DNA from: Neofusicoccum parvum
Taxonomy: Eukaryota; Ascomycota; Dothideomycetes; Botryosphaeriales; Botryosphaeriaceae
Assembly: GCA_020912385.1 (NCBI GenBank)
Contig: CP087215.1
Location: 806,001-870,000 of the forward strand
Length of the DNA stretch: 64,000 bases
Reading direction: 5' to 3'
Part shown: one piece after another, positions 1-11,247 of the stretch
Layout of the letters: the number at the start of each line of letters is the position of its first letter
How positions within the stretch are numbered: the stretch's first letter is position 1
Position numbers and translations under genes: made by a program
The notes under the pieces: generated by a model
What the model was told of the DNA's origin: nothing
Databases searched by the model: none
What the model saw: the letters and a program-made list of their open reading frames with translations, nothing else

Positions 1-795
1 GGACGTACTGCCGTGGCGGAGCTCATGGCGGGGTTCGGAACAGCAGCGGCTGAAGCGTGCATGCGCCTGAGGGCGGCAGCGTGAGATTTCTTCCTGTTCG
101 CCTCCTGCTTCAACATCTTCCGTTCAGCAGCCTCGAACTTCTTGTAGGGCTTAATCGAACCCTCGACACCATGAGCTTTGATTAGCTCGTTCCTCTTCTC
201 CATCTTCTTCACCATGTTAAGCTAATTATCTACGCCCATATCCTGGCGGAGCTTCTCTCTCATGTGCTTCCTATGCTCTGCAGCCCGACGAGTGCGCTCT
301 GCCAGACTCATATTCTCGGAAGGAGTGATGGCAGAGGCTTGCGGACTGGTATCGAGCAATTCGGGGTATGTACGCGTGTACAACTCCCCGGTCTCGCCAA
401 AAAGGCACGCGGCGTAGTCAAATTGGCCTGGCGAACCTCACGATGGCCATCCAGGTATAGAAATGTATCGGCGATGGCGTTGTCTGTATCGTGGGCGAGG
501 GCGTGGGACCGCATGATGCGTTCGGCTGCGGGGTTACCGACAGTGTGCGGATTGGGGAGCTTGTCGAGGTTGTTCTTGATTTGACTGTATTGCCACTCGA
601 TCCTCTCGGAGACAGGCGAGCGAGGACACTGCACAGGAGCTTGGGGAGGGCCGTTAGCATGATTAGCTAAAAATAGCAAACATCGGTGGGAAACAATGCA
701 ATTGGGTTGGGCGACTGCTTACTGTATCCGCTGCTGTTTGATAGCGGCTGAGCGGCAGCGCCATTAAATGTGTCAGTTGGACTAATAGCAGGCAT
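1..795 (-). pseudogene. B1: broken group-B nuclear protein, runs off left edge
   Basis: Seen: an ATG exon (795-723, 24 codons plus 1 nt, beginning MPAISPTDTF) joins across a 56-bp intron (667-722, GTAAGC...TTTAG) to an exon reading TNHANGPPQAPVQ. The segment ERIEWQYSQIKNNLDKLP to DGHREVRQ resembles the region after residue 130 of B3 and part of B2. The frame then breaks near position 420: the continuation (FDYAACLFGETGELYTR, then a Lys/Arg-rich stretch) lies in another frame. That frame meets an in-frame TAG at 222-224, after which a Lys-rich tail (MVKKMEKRNELIKAHGVEG) stays open to the window edge. Two independent lesions suggest a decayed copy. An unseen intron could explain the first but not easily the second. 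Function unknown; the parent family looks nuclear. Confidence 0.5.
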
Positions 796-1435
796 CTTCT
801 AGGAGGTAAACGTCTGGATTGCGCGCAATGTTCTTGTGAGAATGTAAGGTTATGAGGGTCGACGATGCGTTGTTATGGTTGTCGGAAGGCTGGGTGCGGA
901 GAGAAAGGTTGGCGATGTTGTGGAGAAGGAGGAAGAGTTCGCGCCGTAGTATCAGCACTTTAACCCAACTCTCATGTGTTTACAGGGCGTAGAAAGTTTC
1001 AAAACACCACAGAGTGTTAGGCAATTTGGACCACCAGTTCGATATGATTGTTGCTGCCTCGGTGTTTAACACCAAGATCTGTCCGCCGCCTTCCGCAAAT
1101 GCCATTTGTGAGGCAAAATACCAGCATATTTTCCACGATCGTGATGAACTCAGACGCTGCCCGTTCGAATACAAAGCCCATTGAGACCATGGCCAAGATG
1201 TGGTCTCTTTGTCTCCACTTCTGAAGCGTTTATAAGCTGATGAAACAAAGAAAATTAGATGCAACGCCCGGTTATCATCGCCGACCTGCACGTTGACATT
1301 CGGAACGGCGTCGTGGTAGTAGACAGCTTTAGGATCTTAGATCCCATACCCTATGCCAAAGAAAATTTCTCATGCGTCCCCGACTGCCACTGAAATTACC
1401 GACTGTTCGTCCTCCTCTACGTCTCCGCCCGCAGA
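796..1435. other. Intergenic, with a promoter block
   Basis: No convincing gene. Positions 912-945 hold a GCGATGTTGT block followed by AGGAGGAAGAGTTCGCGCC (plus strand). A near-identical block lies upstream of A1 (3738-3776), so this is probably the B1 promoter, about 150 bp before its ATG. Confidence 0.4.
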
Positions 1436-3613
1436 TTATTGTTTAATCTTCTTCTCAGGCTTGCGACCTTTAGAGACCTTTGAACTTGCAATCTTCCCAT
1501 TCGCTTTCAGCTTGCCACCGACGCCAGCACCATCGCTCTCGTATAGCGTCACCCATAGGTTGTGACGGTTCACATGCGACGTGATACCGTGCACCGTCCT
1601 GTTCGGACGCGGATCCGTCTGCTTCGCCTCTCCATTCTCATCCACGTACATCTCGCAGCGCCCAGCCCAGAACCGGTTGAACTCCTCGCACATCTGCTTA
1701 GCAGACGGACGGGGGTCGGCGTACTTGTGCCGCTCTGCCTGATCCCTGAGCCACTGACACTCCTCCTCCGTCCACTTGCGGAGTGTCATGTCCTCGCGCA
1801 GGGGCGGGCAGCCCCAGCGGCGGAGCCACTGATTGGCCCACTTGTTCAGGTTGGCCATCTCTACCGCGCTGTCCCAGTCCAGGTCTGAGACCTTGCGCTC
1901 GCCGGTTTTGGACCAGGTGTGGGACTTCTTGACGCGGGAGCCATCCTTGTCGTTGCAGAAGTAGTGAATCGTCAGTTTGTCCGTCTGATCCTGGCCCACG
2001 ACGAAGGAGGGGCGGGGACCGATGAGCTCGAACCCGTCCTTGCCTCGGACGATGGAGTAGGCGGGGATACCGGTTCCAGTGGCTGAAGTCGTGTTCTTAA
2101 CTGCTGTGGTCTGCGCTGTGGGTGAAACGCTTGAGGCGTCGGGTGTACTCCTGGACGGCTGAGGACGGGCTGAAGTGGCCTTTTTGGCCTCAGGCTTGGA
2201 GGAGGCGGGCCGATGGCGCTTTGCTGGCTTCTTGCCAGTGAGTCCGCTCTCTGTAGGCTCAGGTTCCGAGGCCTTGCGCTTGTTGGGCTTGTTGGAGCCC
2301 GAACTCGCATTAGCTACGGCAGTGTTGGCAGGAAGGTATGCACTCCTGATGCTCCTCTGAGGTCGGTTGACGACATTCTCCTGGATGCGCACGCTCTTCC
2401 TGGTGCCTGCGGCTGTCAGGTTGTTGCTACCAGGAATATGCTGAGCCGCACTAGCCAAAGGTCCAATGGTCGGGTGTGTCGTGTTTGGGGTAGGAGCTGA
2501 TTGAATGATCTTCTTCACGACTGGAGCATCGCTGGTATTGGTAGCGTGAATTTCGTTGGCCTTCCGCTTGCGGTGCTGAGCAACAGTGGCCGGTCTCATG
2601 GAGCCCTGGACCCTTGGTTGGCCGGATTTCAGACCTGTGAGTTTGAGTAAGAAGGTGTGCGAGTATCGACAGCTATCCGTAGCTGCTGAGCTCCTAGGCA
2701 TAGGCTTCTTGCTGTTGCCCTTCTCGCTGCTTTGGACGTCCCTAATCGCGGTCGAAGCTGAACGAGTAAGCCTACCCGAAGGCTGCGCAAGATTCCTGAG
2801 CTTCACGACCTTGCGAACACCTGCAGGGTCGGAAACTTTCTTCTTCTGTTTCGTTATCTTCTTTTGGCCCGACTTCGTCCTTCTGGGCTCCGCTCTGCCA
2901 GGACTGTGTGCACAGTTCTGAACTTCCCTCCACGTCTTCTCGCCCCATGTCAGGTGTAACCATTTATTAGTGTTTTTACGGTACTGCAGATGTTGTGGGG
3001 TGCAGACAAGTGAGATCACGCGGTCGATGTCCATGGTAGATGGTGCTGTAGCCCGGACGTCGCCACTGGTGTGAGCGTCGTCGGAGACCATCATGCTGGT
3101 CAAGCCTTGGGCTCTGGCATGAACCAGAGCTTCTCGCAAGGCCAAGAGCCACGAATCGAAGTCAATATTGGGGAAACTTGTCAAGATTCTCCGCATGACA
3201 TCTTCCGCGTAAGGTACGGGGACATTTTGGACCTCGGCGATCTCGATCAACTGGTCCTGGAACTGCAGGTAGGCCTGTTCGTGCTCAGCGATGGAGTGAA
3301 CATCCATGTTATCCAACTATAAATTAAGCAAATGTCAGATGGGTCTTCACATCGCCATATCAATGAATTTTTTACCACGCAATCTCTTTGAAAGTAGTCT
3401 TCGATGGCCGTACGTAGTGTATTCCCTGTCTGCTTTGAGGCAGGTTGAGAGGAGCGCGATGACAGCGACACGGAACGACCCGTATACACTGAAGCGCATG
3501 GGGTCAGTGGCAGCTGGAATTTCCGGGGTTGCGTACTTACTTCTGTAAAGCTCTGGGCTGCGTTGTGCAAGCTCTTCATAGGCTCCACCACCTGGGGCGA
3601 GGTCGTTGTCCAT
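1436..3613 (-). CDS. A1: Myb/SANT-like protein of the tandem group-A family
   Basis: Three exons: 3613-3541, 3488-3376 and 3316-1436, with introns of 52 and 59 bp (donors GTAAGT and GTAAAA), giving 688 residues. The last exon alone has no ATG at its open-frame start, and the upstream exons restore one (MDNDLAPGGGAYEEL). Residues about 65-130 are an acidic helical segment, and about 140-480 are disordered, basic and Ser/Thr/Pro-rich. Residues 491-647 form the shared core: PSFVVGQ, then YFCNDKDG, then DLDWDS with LNKWANQWLRRWGC, then RKWTEEECQWL and EEFNRFWAGR. The W-T-E-E start and helical spacing are typical of Myb/SANT-like DNA-binding domains. Nuclear role and DNA binding are inferred. Nearest relatives in the window are A2-A5. 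I recognise no named orthologue. Confidence 0.72.
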
Positions 3614-4710
3614 TTTATGGGTGCTGAGTAGACCACGGAAGGTGGGTAAGTGAATTTTTGGGGATGGAATTCGTGTAACTGTGGTGGGTCTTGTGTGGTT
3701 GCGGGTGTTGGGAAAAGCAGCGAGGACGGCGCGCGAGCGATGTTGTAGAAAGAAAGCAGGAGGAAGAGGTCGCGCCTGTAAAACCATCGCTTAACATACG
3801 GTCACCACGGTGTTTCGCGCGCTCGATTAGGTAAAGTGGGCCCTAAAACAAGCGCCTGACGCTGGCCGAGGTGCAGGCTGGTAGAGACGCCTGAACTCTA
3901 CGTCGACGTCAACCCAAATAGAGCCTCCCATGCGAGTCACTCCGCACGAGTCTCCATACCATCCACCCCTGCACTCCGCCGTAATCACTGATCCAGCAAG
4001 GCTCCAAGATAGTACAGAAACCGGGCATGGTCTGGCCTCTCGGCGGAAGCTGACCTGGCCGAGCGGCCGAGCCTGTGAACCATGCAACCTAGGAAAGGAA
4101 ATAGAAGGTATTTTGCGGAATCTATGCAGAGGCTCGGACTCGTTGTACACACGGTTTGACAATATGGCCGTCAGAAAGGATTTGAAAGGTTCTCGCGATT
4201 AATGCAAAGAACACCACTGGCGCGACATCTCGTAAGTGGAGACGAAGGATAGATTCTCCGGCATTTTCTGAGAAAATACGACATAACTTGAAAAGAAGAG
4301 GGATCTCCTTGGACTATAGACACCTCAGGGCCGGAGCACTCGTCGTTCATGACAACCAGTTTCATGCTGTAACAAAGAGATTCCAGTATGCAGCTTTGGT
4401 ACATCAAAGGCTTATTGGAGTTTACAGTGGAAAGATCATGAGGTTGACTATGTATTAAAGAGTTTTATACTAATTCTGTAGGGCCGTAGAGGATAGATAT
4501 GATTTACAACCTACTGAAATACTCGGTTGCCCACTATCACGCCCTGATTGATGACAACATCCTCACATGTTTGGCTCTGGTCATGCTGTAAGACAAATCA
4601 TACATTCAAATAGTCAGCCTTGCAGAGCACAGGTTGCTTTCCGGACTACCATCACTAGCAAAGCTATGTTGCGTGCAGTCCTGCCAAGCATGAAAGAACA
4701 ATCGGGAAAC
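3614..4710. other. Intergenic
   Basis: No supported gene. The plus-strand block AGGAGGAAGAGGTCGCGCC at 3758-3776 lies about 150 bp before the A1 start and matches 18 of 19 bases of the block before B1. The remainder up to the SDR stop codon is moderately AT-rich and without clear coding signal. Confidence 0.4.
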
Positions 4711-5710
4711 TCAAGCCCAGCCTACCAGGCCCGTGACCAGTTTGTGGCCCGCTAAGATTTCTTCCTTCTTCGCCTTCAGCTCATCAACATCCCAGTTGAC
4801 CCATACGAATTTCCCTTTCAGAAACTCGCCCTCTGGGCTGGTCAACCAGACCAAAAAGTGGCCCGGCAACTCAGCTGCGGGTTCGTTAGCTTCCATTAAA
4901 GACCGGCAGGGCGGACTGTTCACAAATCAAGTGCAAGCCCTTGAACAAAAAAAAGAAAATAGACTTACGCTCATCAAGAGGCATGTTATACGACTCAGCC
5001 CCCGACTTGATCAGCATATCTGTCTTGACGACGCCCGGCTGGACATTGAAGAACCTCAACCCCGGATTCTCCGCCTGCATCGTCTCGACCACGCGCGCCA
5101 TCCCAATCTTCGACCCAGCGTATGCCGAGAAGCCCAGAAACGGGGGGTTGATGTGGCAAGCACCGGCGGAAATGTTAACGAACGCAGCGCCAGGCGCCGC
5201 GGCGTCGGGGGCCAAGAAGTGGCGCGCCAGCAGGTAGACGCCCTTGACGTTGACCTCCCACGCGCGCCACCAGTCAGCTACGTCAGCGGACTCCTCGCTG
5301 TCGTCGGGAGCGGGAGGCACGGCTGTGGTGGTGGGGAAGTACCCGGCGTTGGCGACGAGCACGTCGATGCCGCCGGGCGCCAGCTTCTTGGCGTCGGCGA
5401 AGGCGCGCGCGACGTCGGCCTCGCGCGACACGTCGCCCACCACGACGGCGACGCTGGTCGAGGGGTGGGCTGCCTCGATGCGGGTCGCGATGGCTTGCAG
5501 TGTTGTGGCGGTGCGGCCCATGACGACCAGGCGCGCGGCGCCGGCTTGGGCGAAGCCGTCGACGATGCCGGTGCCCAGGCCGCGCGCGCCGCCGCTGATG
5601 AATATGGTCTTGCCGGCGGCGGAGAGCTCGGGGCGGGAGGGTGAGATGGCGGCGTAGCTCGAGTGGTGGAAGGTGGAGGTGTAGTCGGTCTCCCACGTTC
5701 TGTGAGACAT
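4711..5710 (-). CDS. Short-chain dehydrogenase/reductase (SDR)
   Basis: Two exons, 5710-4969 and 4874-4711, with a 94-bp intron (GTAAGT donor, GCTAACG branch, CGCAG acceptor), giving 301 residues. Classical SDR signs: Rossmann cofactor motif GGARGLG at 40-46, NAG at 121-123, Asn154 in WEVNVKG, Ser181 in NISAGA, and catalytic Tyr197/Lys201 in YAGSK. The second exon supplies the usual fungal C-terminus (LPGHFLVWLTSPEGEFLKGK), which supports the splice. It is expected to carry out NAD(P)-dependent oxidation or reduction of a small alcohol or carbonyl in the cytosol; the substrate cannot be read from sequence. It has no visible link to the flanking A-family genes and no biosynthetic cluster partners. 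Five 16-bp repeats with CGG triplets lie 310-390 bp upstream of the start and may be regulatory. Confidence 0.9.
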
Positions 5711-6810
5711 GGTTGGTCGGGAAGCTGGTTGGGGCGTCCGCTGCTAATGATCAATTGAAAGGGTCGAGGGCTCGGTGAAAATTGGCAATACAGAGGAGGA
5801 TAAGGGAGCTGGCATTCATTAAATAAAGTCAATAAACAGCCTGTAACTCATCCCAAGATCGCTAGTCGAGAGAAGCGGAGATCCATCAGTATACCCCTGC
5901 CCATGTTCCAGAATTCGTGCTCCGAGCGAACAATTGTTGTGCTCTACTGTCCTATAGGATAAAGAGCTGGTCCTAAGGAGCTACAGTACTCCTTCGGCAT
6001 GCATGTCAGCAAAGCTAGACGGAGGTAAGCTGGGCGGAGTTAAGGCAGGGCGGAGATAATGCAATACGGAGGTAAGACTTCACGGAGGTAAGGCCAGACA
6101 GAAATCTGGGTGAGGGGTTGGATGAAAGACCGGACGAATGACTAGATGTAGGGATGTTCTCCTATGGCTGTTGTTTGACGCATTGTTGTAGCCAATGGGG
6201 CTGCATGGATGAAAGCTCACCAGATATCCAAGGGGTTTCATTTCAACCCTGCCGGTGCACCGTGTGTTTGTTACATTGTTTAAGACAGATAGAGCTCTGT
6301 TTATTTAGAGGTAATGGAGTAGTCCAATCCAAATTTCTACTATAGAGCATCCAATACAGCAATTGTAATGGCATCGAAAAGAAAATTACCTGTGCCCTCC
6401 GCCTGAACTCCGAATGTTGCCTATACTTCTTGGTAGGAAAGTATACCATCATGAGAAATCCCGCCTACGAGTTAGCTAAGGGAAAGAAAAACAAAGAAAA
6501 CCAGCAATCTCCGCCATTATCCAGGCAAACCGCACAAAGAATAGAAAACAAAGAAAGTGAACCCATGACAAGAACGCTATCCACCTGTACAAGCCTGCAA
6601 CACCATTCTGTCAAGCACTCAAAAAGCAAACACCAGTATCAATTACCATCTGCTTCATGATCTAGTCATACCTATACGGGCTGACGTCTTGCACGCTCGT
6701 CCCTCACTACCGCCTGTCAGAGCCCTCTGAACTCATACAGCAGCCAACCACCTCTCTCTCTCATCCCAGTATACGCCATTGACAGTGGAATAAGCGTGGG
6801 CCTTGTCAGC
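5711..6810. other. Intergenic, mostly without coding signal
   Basis: Apart from the short tandem repeat at 6020-6098, nothing convincing. 6100-6660 is AT-rich. The stretch serves as upstream region for the SDR and downstream region for A2. Confidence 0.4.
6020..6098 (+). repeat. Five-unit 16-bp tandem repeat (CGGAGGTAAG core)
   Basis: CGGAGGTAAG or one- to two-base variants start at 6020, 6035, 6051, 6067 and 6083, a period of 15-16 bp. The six bases between cores differ. CGG triplets are typical half-sites for fungal Zn2Cys6 factors, so a regulatory role for the divergent SDR promoter is possible, but this is inference. Confidence 0.75.
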
Positions 6811-9003
6811 CTACTCCTCATCCTCCTCATCCACCTCCCTGCGGCCGTCCATCTCCTCGTCTATGGAGATCCACTCGTCTCCAGAGTCGACGGCAGGTGC
6901 AGTATCGCTTAGAGACTCAGAACCGGTCTCATGCTGAGTGGCACCAGCAGGTCCAGCATCTGCACCAGGCTGGGAGGTCAGAGCAGCCTGAGCGCCCACA
7001 AAGCCATCATCAACCGCAGCAGGTACACCACCTCCAGACGCCCTCGTCGCCCTACCCGCCGCACCCCTACGCGACGACGGCGTCAACCACAACTTCTTCG
7101 CAGCCGCATGTGAGCTGACCGCCTGCTCCGTCCGCACCGGGACGCGCCTCATCTCAACAACACCCGTCACCCTATCCCTAACCGGCATCTCCCTCCCAGC
7201 CACCCTCTCCACAAACAACCTGCAGCACTCCGCACGCGACGCCCCCGGATTTTCCCACTGCAGCCGCGCCAGCGCCGCGTCCTCCTCGGCGCTCCACGCC
7301 TTGTCGGCGACGCTCTCGCGCGCGACCGGGCAGCCGTGGCGCCACATTATCTGGCCGACCCACTCGTTCAGCAGGCGCACGTGCTCTCCGTCCGCCCAGT
7401 CGATGCCGCCGCGCAGCGACTGCTTGCGCGCCCGCACCGCCGCCGAGTCGCCGCTGCGGAGCACCGTGTCGGGCTTGTAGTGGTGCTGCTTCAGGTACGG
7501 CTGGCCCTGCCGGTCCGTCAGCCAGTACCGGAAAGGCAGCTTGTGCGACTGGTCGCCGCCGTGGCGGATGAAGTGTGGGGGCGGGCCGTGCGTGCGGAAG
7601 CCTTTGCGCGTGCCGTGGACTTCTTGGGTGGGGTCGCGGAGGTAGGGGCTGCGCTGGTCTTTGGTGGGGCTGATCTTGGAGGATTGGCCCTTTGGTGTGG
7701 CTTTGAGGCGGTTGGAGGGAGGTGGGATGGGAGCGCTGGGGGCGGTGGGCATGCCTGGAGAGCCGAAATAAATGGCGTTGGAGGTTTGGCTGGGGGAGGA
7801 AGCTGTAGTGGAGCGGGGCGCCGTTATGTGGCGAAATTCGCGGGAAGGTTGGACCTCAGCTTGCTCTTGGCCGGTTGAGGTGTTCCTCTTCCTCTTCTTC
7901 CTGCCGTTAGTCGTGGCGTCGTCCTGGCCCATGCCTAAGGGGCTGACGTCAACGGAAAGTTGAGTGAAGAGACTAGGGCGCGGCTGGTCGTTACCAGAGG
8001 GGTCAGGAACCAGGCCTCCAGGGTGGTAGGTAGTGCTGACAGTGCGAGTGGAAGCCCTGGTACGTGTGACCTCTCTGGTGTGGAGTTGATAGGCGTAAGC
8101 GTCCATGTAAGATGAACGAGCATTGGCACTGCTCGTGATTCTGCGGCTGGTGATCGTCTGGCGAGGTGCAGTGGGCACGCCAGGAGTCTCCTCGATGGTG
8201 TTCTGACGAGATATAGTGGGAGCTTCTACGATCTCTCTAGCAGTATCCACACCAATGGCGCTGTCATGATTACTGGCAGTGGCACGAGTGGTGTTGGAGG
8301 GCTGGCTCGCAGGCACCGCAGCGGGGCGAGCTGCAGCTCCCTCACGGAGATGCCGCAGGTTTACTCCTATCCACTGAGGAATCGTGAAGTGCTCGAACAC
8401 CTGTACCCAGCCATGCATTTGAATAAAGTCATCGAGCATTTCCCAGGCCTTCTCTTCCTCTTCTTCTTGTGTAGGCTGCAGCATCGCGACGGCCGGCTGG
8501 GTTGGGATGAGGGGCTGAGGAGTATGGGTCGTGGTTGACAGTGGAGTGCGTTGCGAAGTCCTAGGTGGTTGAAGATTCTCCAGCAGAACCATCTCGATGG
8601 TCCTATCCATCGCGACGAACCTACGGTGAGCTCCGGGATCGCTCTCCAACACCTCTCCGTTGGAGCCAGGCCTAAAGAAGGTGGAGCCGGTGTGGTACTC
8701 CTCACGAGCACGACGGATCATGAGCTCCAGAAGGTCGTCCTGAGGCAAGGCTGGAATTGTGATCGCCGTGTTTTCTGGAGACGGAGCGACGGCGAGCTGG
8801 CGTTCGACCACAGCCTTGACATGGCGCCATTGCTTCTCCGTCTCGGCCGTGAATTTCTTCATCTCTTTGGATGGAGTGGAAATAGTTGTCAGAGAGGCTG
8901 TATGAACGCGTTAGCTGTAAATGACGCGGTGTTCTGGACGGGTGGCATCGAGCTTACCCTGCCGCTGGCGAGCAGCGTCTGGTTGATGGCGAAGATTGGC
9001 CAT
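6811..9003 (-). CDS. A2: Myb/SANT-like protein of the tandem group-A family
   Basis: A short first exon (9003-8958, MANLRHQPDAARQRQ) joins by a 60-bp intron (GTAAGC donor, GCTAACG branch, ATACAG acceptor) to exon 8897-6811, giving 710 residues. The middle (about 130-450) is low-complexity, Ser/Thr/Pro-rich and basic (RKKRKRN, probably nuclear targeting). Core at 458-616: KLPFRYWLTDRQG, GIDWADGEHVRLLNEW, IMWRHGCP, then AWSAEEDAALARLQ and a helix ending VERVAGRE. These line up segment by segment with A1. The acidic C-terminus contains DEWISIDEE (about 689-697), which resembles a SUMO-interacting motif, and ends in a run of Asp/Glu. Function unknown; DNA binding in the nucleus is the likeliest role. 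Confidence 0.7.
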
Positions 9004-9858
9004 GTTTCTAGCGCGAAAAGGGAGGACGAAGTCGAGGTAGAAGTGCGTAAAGTTCTGCTTGGTGGTATATTTAAGGGAGTATGCGCAAGTGCAGGTTTGA
9101 GGTGTTGTGGTGCTGCAATGAGGGCGGGCGAGGAGGTGTGTTGTGGAAGGCAGACCGACACCGCGTTGGAGGACGCTTTTAAAAGCGCGACGCCTTAGAA
9201 AATCTCGGCCCAAATAAGGTATGCGATCTTGCAATCACTAGTTACTCTAAGTTGCATGCTTGCTTGTAGTTGTTCACACTAATGCCGAATTCGGGTGGCA
9301 ACGCTCTCCCACTTCCAATCACACTGATCACTGGGCGGAATTCCGATGCAGAGCTAGTTAAATCAGCTGATCATTCTATAGCACTTGATAATTCTCAAGA
9401 AAGACGACACCAGAAGACGTCAAGTCAATTCGCCAAGCTGTTGATGTGTCCACGCCGCCAGAGAGCTCCAGCAATATCTTCACGAATCCTCCAAATATTC
9501 TGGCAGTTTACGCAGGATAAGTCAAGAAATATAGAGAAATATCTGCGACATGTAGCTATGGAAAGCATGGAGTCGTAATTTTATTTAATTTGTGCTGGTT
9601 ACCCTCATAGACAGTACACCGCAAGCAGAACATCTCGCGGAAAGCATTATCTATGATGTTGTGCATTTGTAGTCTGGCGTATACTAGCTAAAAGCTCTCC
9701 TGAGTTAGATCCCTCGTTTTCTTCCCTGAAATTATCCTGCTATGCAGTTCCATCAAGTCCTCCAAGTTTCAAAGTCAAAGCCAAACGCCTTCATTACATA
9801 CACAACCGCCATGAGCACCGCTACGAAATCATCCTCCGCTCCATCCAACCCTGCCCAT
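9004..9858. other. Intergenic
   Basis: No supported gene. GTGTTGTGGAAGGCAG near 9136-9151 resembles blocks upstream of B1, A1 and B3. GCTTTTAAAAGCG near 9174 is a palindromic TATA-like element for A2. 9200-9740 is AT-rich. Confidence 0.35.
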
Positions 9859-11175
9859 CTAAAACTCCTCATCCACCTGTGCCTCGCCCTCTCCCTCGCC
9901 CTCCCTCTCCCCCTCCCCCACCACCATCCCCGCCCTCTCCACCACCGCCTCCACACTCCTCCACGGCCTCGTCACCACCCTCCACCCGCCCCCCTCCCTC
10001 ACCCAAACCTCCCTCCCGGCCCACCACCGATTATACTCCCTCGCCAGTGCGCCGCCCTCCCACCCCTCCGCCACCAGCTCCGCCACCGTCCGCTCCTCCG
10101 CCTCCACCCACCCGATCGCGCGCGCCCGCCGCAGGCACCCGCGCCGCGCCAGGAACCGGCGCACCCACGCGTCCAGCGCCGCGATCTGCGTCGCGTCGCC
10201 CCAGTCGATGCGGTCCGCCGCCACGGGGTACCGCGTCGCGTGCACGCCGGCCAGCCCGTTGGTCGTGTAGCGCAGCACCAGGCCGGAGGGATTGGGGACG
10301 CCGGTGGTGAAGGTGGGGAGGGGGTGCGCGAGGCTGAAGTCCGAGGTGCCGCAGATGGGGGTGGTGTAGGTGGGGGTGTGGGGGCGGGGGCGGGGGCGGG
10401 TGCGGGTGGGGCTGGGGGAGGAGGAGGAGGTGGTGGTGGTGCCGGCGTCGTGGTAGTCGGAGTCGCTGGGGTTGTCGGGGTATGTTTCGAGGGCGCCGAT
10501 GACGGAGGCGCTGGGGGAGGAGGGGTCGCTGTCGTGCGGGCTGGGACGGCGGCGTCGGATGGGTGAGCTGTCTTCGCTTTGGTCGTTCTCGTCGTCGTTG
10601 TTGGCGCTGCCGTCGTCGTCGTTGGAAGAGCCGTGCTGGCTGGGGTGCGGGCTTGAAAGCGGGCTTGTTGGCGGGAACGCCTCTCCACGCTCCTCCATCT
10701 GTAGGACCCTTGCGAGGTACATCTTGTCTTCCATGTCAAGCTTGTAGCCGGATGCCTCTATGGCAGCTGAGGTGCCCTGGAAGTTGGACGGCAGGGGTGG
10801 GGATTCGCTGTCTTCCCGGGCATTGTGATCGGCACTGCTGTTGAGAATCGCGCACGCGGAAACCTGGGGTGTCTGCTGGGACGAAACGGGATCGCGGGCG
10901 ACGGCGGTGGTGGCCATGGCGCTGGGGTGAGGAGGGGAGCTGGAGGGAAAGAGGATTTGTTCGAGCGGCTTCGAGGTGGTACTCTCGTCATCCGCTTCGT
11001 CTACGGATGCGGGAGGCATTATGGTGTCGTTGTGTTTCGGTCGGGTTGTAGTGTTGAGGGTGTGTTCAGCCATGGTGTCTGGCAGGCGCGCGTGGTTGCT
11101 GATAGGGTGGAGCGCAATGAAGGTATGCGGTGGAGGTTTTGTGGTGGGGACGTAATCGGCAGATGAGGAGGACAT
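9859..11175 (-). CDS. A3: Myb/SANT-like protein of the tandem group-A family
   Basis: Single open exon of 438 residues from ATG 11175 (MSSSSADYVPTTK). The N-terminal 260 residues are disordered and acidic, with a Ser/Asp-rich middle and an Arg/Pro run. The C-terminal core (about 270-417) follows the family order: GLVLRYTTNGLAGVH, DRIDWGDATQIAALDAW, FLARRGC, then VEAEERTVAELVAEG and AREYNRWWAGREVW. The DNA-binding helix sequence is more degenerate than in A1. It starts only 72 bp downstream of the B2 stop codon, very close for two fungal genes, so co-transcription or a shared pre-mRNA should be considered. Base composition flips within the gene from C-rich codons (5' part) to G-rich codons (3' part). 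Confidence 0.62.
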   Translation of the reverse strand: MSSSSADYVPTTKPPPHTFIALHPISNHARLPDTMAEHTLNTTTRPKHNDTIMPPASVDEADDESTTSKPLEQILFPSSSPPHPSAMATTAVARDPVSSQQTPQVSACAILNSSADHNAREDSESPPLPSNFQGTSAAIEASGYKLDMEDKMYLARVLQMEERGEAFPPTSPLSSPHPSQHGSSNDDDGSANNDDENDQSEDSSPIRRRRPSPHDSDPSSPSASVIGALETYPDNPSDSDYHDAGTTTTSSSSPSPTRTRPRPRPHTPTYTTPICGTSDFSLAHPLPTFTTGVPNPSGLVLRYTTNGLAGVHATRYPVAADRIDWGDATQIAALDAWVRRFLARRGCLRRARAIGWVEAEERTVAELVAEGWEGGALAREYNRWWAGREVWVREGGGWRVVTRPWRSVEAVVERAGMVVGEGEREGEGEGEAQVDEEF

Positions 11176-11247
11176 AGAAGTGACGCGCTCCGTTGATTGG
11201 CCTCTATCCTTGATTGGAAGCGCGTCGGCGGCAGCTGCGCTGCGCAG

